In this document: one piece after another, positions 7,713 to 13,323 of the stretch | How positions within the stretch are numbered: position 1 is the first letter of the stretch | How the letters are laid out: the number at the start of each line of letters is the position of its first letter | Source of the DNA: a virus | IMG/VR virus record: IMGVR_UViG_3300042345_000148 | Coordinates: 1-25,570 of that record | Direction: 5' to 3' (one strand) | Length of the DNA: 25,570 nucleotides | The notes under the pieces: model-generated | Database searches by the model: none | What the model was told of the DNA's origin: nothing | The model's input: the letters and a program-made list of their open reading frames with translations, nothing else | Program-made: the position numbers and the translations under genes

Positions 7713-8213
7713 ATGTCAGACGTAACCCCCAACGATGTTGCCCCGCAGGCCCAGGTGGCTGTGGCTCCTGCGGCCCCGGCACCTGAAACTTTCTCGAAAG
7801 AGTACGTTCAGGAGCTTCGTAATGAGGCCGCTAAGTACCGCACGGAGAAGAACGATGCGGTCGAGCGTGCTAAGGCAGATGTCATCAAGGACTACGAGGT
7901 GAAGCTGTCGGAGAAAGAACAGGCGTTCGGTGAGACTCAAAAAGAGTTGTCTGAGCGTGCCCTTGAACTGTTGAAGCTCAAGGCGGTTGTTTCGGCCGGC
8001 ATTTCATCTGAGGACGCTTTGGATGTTGTGACTCTGATCCAGGGTTCCGATGAGGAATCGGTGTCGGAGAGCGTCAAGAGGGTTAAGTCGCTGATTGGGA
8101 AGACTCCTCCGAAGGATCGTCCCATTGACCCATCACAGGGCACGGGCAATCAGTTGCCGTTGAACGGTGATCCGCTGCTGGAAACAGTACGCCGGATCGT
8201 CGGTGCCAAATAA
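7713..8213 (+). CDS. Scaffolding protein
   Basis: A 166-residue acidic, mostly helical protein with a long charged coiled-coil region (about 27-90: EYVQELRNEAAKYRTEKNDA, then VKLSEKEQAFGETQKELSER) and a short C-terminal part ending DPLLETVRRIVGAK that could dock on the capsid protein. The N-terminus is Pro/Ala/Val-rich and disordered. Its place just before the major capsid gene and its composition are those of tailed-phage scaffolds, which organise procapsid assembly and then leave or are degraded. The ATG at 7713 has GGAGG 6 nt upstream. A 21-nt gap leads to the capsid gene. No enzymatic motif is seen. Confidence 0.9.
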   Translation: MSDVTPNDVAPQAQVAVAPAAPAPETFSKEYVQELRNEAAKYRTEKNDAVERAKADVIKDYEVKLSEKEQAFGETQKELSERALELLKLKAVVSAGISSEDALDVVTLIQGSDEESVSESVKRVKSLIGKTPPKDRPIDPSQGTGNQLPLNGDPLLETVRRIVGAK

Positions 8214-8234
8214 CTAAGAAAGAGAGTTAGCCAA

Positions 8235-9167
8235 ATGGCTGGTTACGTTACTCCGAATACCGTTGCTAAGACTACGGACCCGATGTTTTCGGGTTACCTT
8301 GACCCGGTTGTTTCCCAGGACTACTTCACTGAGATTGAGAAGGTGTCCATTGTTCAGCAGATCGCCCGGAAAATTCCGATGGGACCTACCGGGGTTCGGA
8401 TTCCTCACTGGTCCGGTGATGTCACCGCTAAGTGGGTTGCTGAAGGTGAGCAGAAGCCTGTCACCAAGGGCGACTTCACTAAGCAGGATATCGCCCCGTA
8501 CAAGATCGCTACGATCTTCGCGGCAAGCTCCGAGGTTGTGCGTGCGAACCCGCTGAACTACCTGAACACCATGCGGACCAAGGTCGCTGAGGCTATCGCC
8601 CTGGCGTTCGACACCGCCGTTCTTGGTGGCGACGGCCCGTTCGGTAACAGCGTTGCTGACACCGACAAAGAGGTCGATCTGGCCGATAACGCCTACGCCG
8701 CGTTGAACAACGGTTTGCAGCTTCTGCTTGACGATGGCAAGAAGTGGACCGGGACTCTGTTTGACAATCTGGCTGAGCCGATCCTGAATGGTTCGGTCGA
8801 TCAGATCGGCCGGCCGCTGTTCATTGAGGCCACTTACACGGACATCAACTCCCCGTTCCGTTCGGGGCGTGTCCTGGGCCGGCCCACCTACATCTCCGAT
8901 CATATCGCTGACGGTGACATGGTTGGTGTGATGGGTGATTTCAGCCAGATCATCTGGGGCCAGGTCGGTGGTCTTAGCTACGACGTGTCGGATCAGGCCA
9001 CCCTGGACCTCTCCGCCGCAGGTGACGGCTCTGGCATCGTGTCGCTCTGGCAGAACAACTTGGTTGCTGTGCGTGTGGAGGCTGAGTTCGCCGCCCTCGT
9101 CAATGACCCGACTGCGTTCGTGAAGCTGAACAAGGGCGCTGTCCCGAAGGCCGCTTCCGCTAAGTGA
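8235..9167 (+). CDS. Major capsid protein (HK97 fold)
   Basis: A 310-residue protein forming the icosahedral shell. The L5 gp17-like pattern is clear: a short N-terminal arm, then SGYLDPVVSQDYFTEIEKVS, VSIVQQIARKIPMGPTGVRI and WSGDVTAKWVAEGEQKP (the E-loop region), a spine helix around YLNTMRTKVAEAIALAFDTA, and a C-terminal axial domain ending VRVEAEFAALVNDPTAFVKL. There is no long N-terminal delta domain, consistent with the separate scaffold gene. The ATG at 8235 is preceded by the purine-rich AAGAAAGAGAG. A strong RNA hairpin follows the stop, as expected for a gene whose product is made in hundreds of copies. Confidence 0.95.
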   Translation: MAGYVTPNTVAKTTDPMFSGYLDPVVSQDYFTEIEKVSIVQQIARKIPMGPTGVRIPHWSGDVTAKWVAEGEQKPVTKGDFTKQDIAPYKIATIFAASSEVVRANPLNYLNTMRTKVAEAIALAFDTAVLGGDGPFGNSVADTDKEVDLADNAYAALNNGLQLLLDDGKKWTGTLFDNLAEPILNGSVDQIGRPLFIEATYTDINSPFRSGRVLGRPTYISDHIADGDMVGVMGDFSQIIWGQVGGLSYDVSDQATLDLSAAGDGSGIVSLWQNNLVAVRVEAEFAALVNDPTAFVKLNKGAVPKAASAK

Positions 9168-9176
9168 GGTTAAGGA

Positions 9177-9209
9177 GGACGGCTGACTTCACTTAGGGGT
9201 CAGCCGTCC
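9177..9209 (+). terminator. Strong RNA hairpin after the major capsid gene
   Basis: GGACGGCTGAC (9177-9187) and GTCAGCCGTCC (9199-9209) form a perfect 11-bp stem with an 11-nt loop, starting 10 nt after the capsid stop. No T run follows, so it may be a partial terminator, an exonuclease block or a processing site rather than a full intrinsic terminator. The loop contains TCACTTA (9189-9195), which is complementary to TAAGTGA (9161-9167) at the capsid stop codon. The AAGGAGG at 9172-9178 has no start codon at a useful distance. Confidence 0.7.
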
Positions 9210-9229
9210 CCTACCAAGGAAGGATTGGC

Positions 9230-9742
9230 GTGGTTCAAGTTCAGAACAAAGTTAATTACGGCTTGGCGTATGTGTCGCAGGAACAGGCCGATGGTTTGGG
9301 TGCGGATTGGCAAGAGGGTAATTCTCTTGTGAAGCCGCCGTTCGTGCCGCCGTGGGGTTCTGAGGAACCTGAGCCGATGCCGGAAGCACCTGTGGTTTTG
9401 ACGGGTGTGGATATCGTTTACGGCACCCTTTCGACGGTGAACTTCACCGCCATTAAGGGTGTTGTAGATGACCCTGACGGTGATGAGGCGTTCCTGTTCA
9501 GTTGTGTTGAGGTTCCCAGCCTGAACGGTTACACCGGGCGCACTTTTCAGAAGGTGTTCCCCGGCACTACCACCTACAACTGTTCTCTTGAGGACATTTA
9601 CGGTGACGGGTCTGGTGACCCGGCTACCCGTAAGACGGTGACGTTCACGGTGAAGCCCGTAGCCGGTGAGGCGGTTACCGGTGAGGCTGTTGTGCCGGCA
9701 CCCAAGAAGACCACTAGGAAAGCACCAGTCAAGAAGGGTTAG
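9230..9742 (+). CDS. Capsid-adjacent protein, possible decoration protein
   Basis: A 170-residue protein starting at GTG 9230 with AAGGAAGG upstream. Seen: an N-terminal segment of about 35 residues (NKVNYGLAYVSQEQADGLGA), a Pro/Glu-rich linker (FVPPWGSEEPEPMPEAP), a beta-rich, Ig-like middle with strands such as SLNGYTGRTF and TTTYNCSLEDIYG followed by TRKTVTFTVKP, and a basic Lys/Pro/Ala tail (PAPKKTTRKAPVKKG). L5-type phages have a gene of unknown role at this place. Its position between capsid and connector genes and its Ig-like look would suit a capsid surface decoration or a head-completion protein. The basic tail might contact DNA. None of this is proved by sequence. Confidence 0.7.
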   Translation: MVQVQNKVNYGLAYVSQEQADGLGADWQEGNSLVKPPFVPPWGSEEPEPMPEAPVVLTGVDIVYGTLSTVNFTAIKGVVDDPDGDEAFLFSCVEVPSLNGYTGRTFQKVFPGTTTYNCSLEDIYGDGSGDPATRKTVTFTVKPVAGEAVTGEAVVPAPKKTTRKAPVKKG

Positions 9743-9744
9743 TC

Positions 9745-10221
9745 ATGGCATACGCGACCGCCGAAGATGTTGCTGTCCGTTGGGCCCGTGAACTGACCTG
9801 CGAAGAAGTCGCACTGGTAGAGACACGTCTAGAAGACGTGGAGCGCATGATTAAGCGCAGCATCCCGGACCTTGACGAGCTTGTGGCGTCAGGTCAGATT
9901 GATGTCGAGGATGTCATCCAGGTCGAGTCAGATGTTGTTTTGAGACTGGCCCGTAACCCAGAAGGTTACGCGTCTGAGACTGACGGCAACTACATGTACC
10001 AGCTTCGTTCTGACCTTGCGTCAGGGAAGTTGGAAATCACTGACGACGAGTGGGCGATCCTTGGTGTCACCAAGAACGGGTTCTTCACTCTCCGCGCTTA
10101 CGGGGCTGTCGAGGGCGGCACTTACGCACCTCCGACTGTTCCTCGTTCTTTGTGGCGCAGGGACATTGAGGAGGTTCGTAGGGACTACCGGGTGATTGAC
10201 TGGACACGGCAGATTTGGTGA
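9745..10221 (+). CDS. Head-to-tail connector (adaptor-like)
   Basis: A 158-residue protein with the Gp19/Gp15-type adaptor pattern: an N-terminal YATAEDVAVRWARELTCEEV, a helix with VALVETRLEDVERMIKRSIP, then VIQVESDVVLRLARNPEGYA and a C-terminal segment after DDEWAILGVTKNGFFTLRAY. Proteins of this kind form the ring under the portal to which the tail joins. The ATG has AGAAGGG upstream and begins 2 nt after the previous stop. It is the first of four consecutive small connector genes, in the order known from L5-type phages (adaptor, stopper, HK97 gp10-like, tail terminator). Confidence 0.85.
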   Translation: MAYATAEDVAVRWARELTCEEVALVETRLEDVERMIKRSIPDLDELVASGQIDVEDVIQVESDVVLRLARNPEGYASETDGNYMYQLRSDLASGKLEITDDEWAILGVTKNGFFTLRAYGAVEGGTYAPPTVPRSLWRRDIEEVRRDYRVIDWTRQIW

Positions 10222-10225
10222 CGGC

Positions 10226-10579
10226 ATGAGTCTGTTGGATAAGGCGAACGAGAACATTTTGGTGTTCTTTGAAGAGGTCACCACGGACGTTGACGGGAAT
10301 GTGCGGACGCAGCCATCGAAGTGTGGGGTTCCTGCGGTGGCACGGTTTCAGGTGATGGGGCAGTCAGGTACTTCTTCCCGCCGCCAGGAACAGGACAACG
10401 AGGGGTACGAGGGCGAGAAGGTTTACTCCATGAGGTTGCCTCGTTCGTTCACCAGGATTCTGGGTGCCCAGTCGCAGATTGAGTGGCGGGGTCACAGGTG
10501 GGCTGTGTTCGGTGACGTGAACTATTACAACAACTCGCCTCGCACGGCGCATGTCTGGTACACGATCAAGAGGTACTGA
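10226..10579 (+). CDS. Head-to-tail stopper-like protein
   Basis: A 117-residue protein. ATG 10226 is chosen because it follows the previous stop by 4 nt, although its ribosome binding site is weak (GGTGACGG); the open frame extends further up to a TTG at 10196 inside the adaptor gene. The protein is beta-rich: VFFEEVTTDVDGNVRTQP, then RLPRSFTRILGAQSQIEWRG, then HRWAVFGDVNYYNNSPRTAH and a final VWYTIKRY strand. This is typical of the small stopper proteins that close the connector after DNA packaging. The role is assigned from order and size, since the family is poorly conserved. The stop overlaps the next start (TGATG). Confidence 0.75.
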   Translation: MSLLDKANENILVFFEEVTTDVDGNVRTQPSKCGVPAVARFQVMGQSGTSSRRQEQDNEGYEGEKVYSMRLPRSFTRILGAQSQIEWRGHRWAVFGDVNYYNNSPRTAHVWYTIKRY

Positions 10580-10950
10580 TGGGGCGTGTTGATATTTATT
10601 TGACGTGCCTTCCGACTGTGCTGAATTTGCGTGGCGTGAAGGGTGCGGTTAAGGAAGAGGCCGGGGATATCGGTCAGCGGGCCGATGCGATCCTTGACAC
10701 TGTTCGTGCCACTACCCCTCACCAGAAGCTGGTCGAGGAAGTGACGAACCCGCAGCCGTCGAGGCTGACGTTCATTAGAACGGAGCCGGCTGACAATCCG
10801 CATGACTGGTTCGTGTCCTTGTACGCACCTTCACCGTCGAACGCGTTCGCGTTGGAGTTCGGTCACCAACCGTCCGGTTTCTTCAAAGACAAACCGTCGA
10901 AGGCCCCTGAAGGGCTGTACATCCTGCACAGGGCGGCAGGGCTAATTTAG
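10579..10950 (+). CDS. HK97 gp10-like tail connector protein
   Basis: A 123-residue protein starting at the ATG overlapping the stopper stop. It has an N-terminal helical part (VKGAVKEEAGDIGQRADAIL) and a C-terminal FALEFGHQPSGFF segment. The FALEFGH stretch is characteristic of HK97 gp10-like connector proteins, which join at the head-tail interface or help complete the tail. Position third of four connector genes agrees with L5 gp21-type order. An 8-nt gap with AGGAGGG separates it from the next gene. Confidence 0.78.
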   Translation: MGRVDIYLTCLPTVLNLRGVKGAVKEEAGDIGQRADAILDTVRATTPHQKLVEEVTNPQPSRLTFIRTEPADNPHDWFVSLYAPSPSNAFALEFGHQPSGFFKDKPSKAPEGLYILHRAAGLI

Positions 10951-10958
10951 GAGGGCAC

Positions 10959-11372
10959 ATGTCCAAGATGCCCCGCGTGCAAGCTGTGGTGCTGCCTTTG
11001 TTGAGGGACGCGTTACCGCCTGAAATCACTGTCAGTTCTTGGGTTGCTGACATTGACTATCGGACGTTCCCGATTTTGAATGTTCGTAGGGTGGGCGGTA
11101 AAAGGCATTTGCGCCGGCCGACTCAGCTTGGGCTGCCAGTCATTGAGATGTCCGTGTATGGGAATGTCGGGCTCCCGGAGACTGAGCAGATTTACGAGGA
11201 TGCGCTTGAGGCGCTGTTCGAAGCCGTGAGGCTTCAGACGCAAACCCCCGCAGGGTATTTGCATTCGATGAAGGAAACGATGGGGATGACCCAGTTCTCT
11301 TCTTTGTTCATGGACTCCTGGCGGGTCCAGGGCCTGATTCAACTTGGGGTTCGCCCCAACCAAGTAACTTAA
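10959..11372 (+). CDS. Tail terminator-like protein
   Basis: A 137-residue protein with a clear AGGAGGG ribosome binding site before ATG 10959. Recognisable parts are an N-terminal helix (PRVQAVVLPLLRDAL), a beta region with VSSWVADIDYRTFPILNVRR and GLPVIEMSVYGNVGLPETEQ, a helix with EQIYEDALEALFEAV and a last strand DSWRVQGLIQLGVRP. It fits the tail-terminator/tail-completion group placed just before the major tail protein, which caps the tail tube and lets it join the head. Identification is by pattern and synteny. Confidence 0.8.
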   Translation: MSKMPRVQAVVLPLLRDALPPEITVSSWVADIDYRTFPILNVRRVGGKRHLRRPTQLGLPVIEMSVYGNVGLPETEQIYEDALEALFEAVRLQTQTPAGYLHSMKETMGMTQFSSLFMDSWRVQGLIQLGVRPNQVT

Positions 11373-11387
11373 ACCAGGAGAATATTC

Positions 11388-12443
11388 ATGTCACAGAATG
11401 ACCAGGCTGTCGTAACAGCGGCGGTCGGATACGTTTTTACGGCGGCACCGGGTACCCCCCGTCCGACCCCGGCGCAGATCGCGTCGATTGACCCTGAGGC
11501 GTTCGGTTCGTCTTCCAGCAAGGTGACCGCATCTGCGGTGCCGACTGGTGGCACGTTCAGCCTGACGGTCGGTGAGGGTGTTGCCCCCTTGAAGCAGGCT
11601 GCGGAAACCATCCCCGCGAAGGTTCCCGCCGAGGGTGCCAGCACCCTTGAGGCGACTGGTGTTGAGCCGCCTGCGGCCACCCCTGATCCGAAGGCAGCCA
11701 AGAGCAGCAAGACCTCTAAGGCTGTTGCGGCTGAGGAGCCGGTTGCCAAGGACGCCCCTTCGGGTACCACCCTTGACCTTCCGTTCGATTCCGGTGCTGC
11801 TGAGGTTCAGACCGCGCTGGAGAACATCGAAGGTGTCGGTTCGGGCAACGTCAAGGTTACCGGTGGCGGTTTCGCTGACGACGGTTTCGTGGTGGCGTTC
11901 GTGGGCAAGCTTGCCGGCGAGAACATTGAGGTCACCGTCAACTCCAAGCTGGAGCCGGCCACTGTCACCGCTACCGCTGAGGTCGCTACCGCACCGAATG
12001 GTTGGTCAACTCTGGGCCACACATCCCGCGATGACCTCCCAGAATTCGGCTTCGATGGTGGTGACACCGAGGTTCGTGGGACCTGGCAGAATGAGAATCT
12101 GCGTGAGGTTGTTACTCAGCCGATTGCGGATTATCTGACGATCCTGTTGCAGCAGTTCGACACTCAGTCTTTCGAACTGTACTACGGCAAGGATTCGGCC
12201 AAGGCCGCTGGTGTGTTCGGTGTCGCTTCCGGTACCGCCACACCCTTGGAGAAAGCCTTGCTGATAATCATTGTCGACGGGGAAACCAAGATCGGATTTT
12301 ATTCCCCGAAGGCGTCGATGCGCCGGGATGATTCGATCAGCCTTGCGACCGATGAGTTCGCTTCGCTTCCGGTTCGCGCCACGTTCTTGAAGTACGGCAG
12401 CGCCAACAAGTTCGAATGGATCAACGAGGACCTGTTCTCCTGA
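11388..12443 (+). CDS. Major tail (tube) protein with an inserted repeat-like domain
   Basis: A 351-residue tail tube subunit, with AGGAG upstream of ATG 11388. The tube body is formed by residues 1-49 and about 203-351, the latter with GFDGGDTEVRGTWQNENLRE, LTILLQQFDTQSFELYYGKD and the C-terminal KFEWINEDLFS. Between them lies an insert of about 150 residues: GGTFSLTVGEGVAPL, a low-complexity Ala/Pro/Lys linker at about 69-125, then LDLPFDSGAAEVQTALENIE and NVKVTGG with FVVAFVGKLAGENIEVTV. This insert resembles the beta repeats of the Dit-like minor tail protein in the same window. It would project outward from the tail as a decoration, by analogy with Ig-like domains on other tail tubes; that is inference. 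A strong hairpin follows the stop. Confidence 0.9.
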   Translation: MSQNDQAVVTAAVGYVFTAAPGTPRPTPAQIASIDPEAFGSSSSKVTASAVPTGGTFSLTVGEGVAPLKQAAETIPAKVPAEGASTLEATGVEPPAATPDPKAAKSSKTSKAVAAEEPVAKDAPSGTTLDLPFDSGAAEVQTALENIEGVGSGNVKVTGGGFADDGFVVAFVGKLAGENIEVTVNSKLEPATVTATAEVATAPNGWSTLGHTSRDDLPEFGFDGGDTEVRGTWQNENLREVVTQPIADYLTILLQQFDTQSFELYYGKDSAKAAGVFGVASGTATPLEKALLIIIVDGETKIGFYSPKASMRRDDSISLATDEFASLPVRATFLKYGSANKFEWINEDLFS

Positions 12444-12456
12444 TCCGTGTTTGACC

Positions 12457-12498
12457 GGGGGGAGGGGTGTCTTGGCGGGCCTACCCCTCCCCCCTTTT
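12457..12498 (+). terminator. Rho-independent terminator or attenuator after the major tail gene
   Basis: GGGGGGAGGGGT (12457-12468) and ACCCCTCCCCCC (12483-12494) form a perfect 12-bp stem with a 14-nt loop, followed by TTTT (12495-12498), 13 nt after the major tail stop. It would lower read-through into the tail chaperone and tape measure genes, which need less product. The loop holds TTGGCGGGCC (12472-12481), which can pair with GCCCGCCAA at 12499-12507 or with GGCCCGCCAA at 12512-12521, giving alternative structures. Confidence 0.8.
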
Positions 12499-12521
12499 GC
12501 CCGCCAATCAAGGCCCGCCAA
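12499..12521 (+). repeat. Direct repeat GCCCGCCAA (two copies) beside the terminator
   Basis: GCCCGCCAA occurs at 12499-12507 and again at 12513-12521. Both copies are complementary to TTGGCGGGC in the loop of the terminator hairpin; the second matches over 10 nt (GGCCCGCCAA, 12512-12521). Both lie upstream of the ribosome binding region of the tail chaperone gene. Confidence 0.7.
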
Positions 12522-12544
12522 CAACTTTCAATGAAAGGTCCGCT

Positions 12545-12925
12545 ATGGGAAACATTTTTACTCTTGACGCTATGCGTGAGGAAATTGAGAAAGAGTTCGC
12601 GCCGTTCCAGATTGAGATTGAGGGTAAGACCCTGACTCTCCGCAACCTGCTACGCATCCCCCGTAAGAACCGGGATCAGGTGTACGCACTGCTGGATGAG
12701 ATGTCTGACCTTCAGAAGAACTCTGACGGCGAGGGCGGCGGTTTGGCGTCGACTGAGAAGTCCGCACAGATCGCCTTGCACATCCTGCCGCTGGTTGCCG
12801 ACAACGAGAAGTTGGCGAACATTCTGGTGGAGAACATCGAAGACGATTTGGCTTTGTCGCTTCGCTTGTTCAACGCGTGGATGCAGAAGACCCAGTCGGG
12901 GGAAGCAGAGGGCTCGCCCAGCTAA
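12545..12925 (+). CDS. Tail assembly chaperone, unshifted product (gpG-like)
   Basis: A 126-residue protein from ATG 12545, with GAAAGG about 8 nt upstream. It begins MGNIFTLDAMREEIEKEF and includes LTLRNLLRIPRKNRDQVYAL and a C-terminal helix LALSLRLFNAWMQKTQSGEA. In lambda-like and L5-type phages, the gene before the tape measure makes two chaperones: this abundant short one and a rarer longer one produced by a programmed -1 frameshift near its end. Both bind the tape measure during tail assembly and are absent from the virion. Position, length and the slippery GGGGGAA near its end all agree. The TAA stop lies in the loop of the predicted frameshift-stimulating hairpin. Confidence 0.9.
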   Translation: MGNIFTLDAMREEIEKEFAPFQIEIEGKTLTLRNLLRIPRKNRDQVYALLDEMSDLQKNSDGEGGGLASTEKSAQIALHILPLVADNEKLANILVENIEDDLALSLRLFNAWMQKTQSGEAEGSPS

Positions 12926-13323
12926 TTGACGAGTACGGCGAGCACCTGGCCGCTGACTTGTTGGAGTTTTATGACGTGGATATCCGGGAGATGTTTCTCC
13001 CGGAGTCCCGCCTCACCCCCTTGTATTTGCTTGTGTTGATCCGGGGTTTGCCTGAGGGTTCGCGGTTTGTTGCGGAGCGTCGTGGCGGTTCTGAGTTCAG
13101 GGGTTGGGATGCGTCCAGGTATGCCGCTGTAGCGACAGTTAACGCTGTGCGGGCCCTTCAGTACACGTATGTGGCGGCGCATTCGAAGAACAAGCCGAAG
13201 GCCCCGGAGCCGTTCCCTGTTCCCGATAAGAGGGTTAGGAAACGCAATACGGGTCCGGGTTCATTTGCATTCATTGCGGCGCAGGGTATCGCTGCGGCTA
13301 GAAAGAATAGGGGTGGCGGATGA
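12545..13323 (+). CDS. Tail assembly chaperone, -1 frameshift fusion (gpGT-like)
   Basis: Predicted frameshift product: reading from ATG 12545 to the GGG at 12899-12901, slipping back one base and continuing from 12901 to the TGA at 13321-13323. This gives about 259 residues with the junction ...KTQSGGSRGLAQLIDEYG. The second-frame part contains DLLEFYDVDIREMFLPESRL, LYLLVLIRGLPEGSRFVAER, WDASRYAAVATVNAVRALQY and a basic tail, KRVRKRNTGPGS, as in other T-type extensions. This frame has no convincing start of its own: the in-frame ATG at 12877 is deep in the first ORF and lacks a ribosome binding site. It ends overlapping the tape measure start (ATGA). The slip is inferred from sequence, not observed. 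Confidence 0.85.
12898..12943 (+). promoter_or_regulatory. Programmed -1 frameshift site with downstream stem
   Basis: The heptamer G GGG GAA at 12898-12904 is in the right phase of the first frame. After a 7-nt spacer, GCTCGCC (12912-12918) pairs perfectly with GGCGAGC (12937-12943), leaving an 18-nt loop that includes the zero-frame TAA. Slip site, spacer and stem match known -1 frameshift signals. P-site re-pairing on GGG is perfect; the A-site match (GAA to GGA) is imperfect. Confidence 0.78.

Noticed and set aside
8214-8903. Long minus-strand frame of 229 codons opposite the capsid gene
   Set aside because: It lies entirely antisense to the clear major capsid gene, has no ribosome binding site or family pattern, and is explained by the codon bias of the plus strand.
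12877-13323. Separate gene for the second tail chaperone starting at ATG 12877
   Set aside because: It lacks a ribosome binding site and lies inside the first chaperone frame; a frameshift fusion explains it better.
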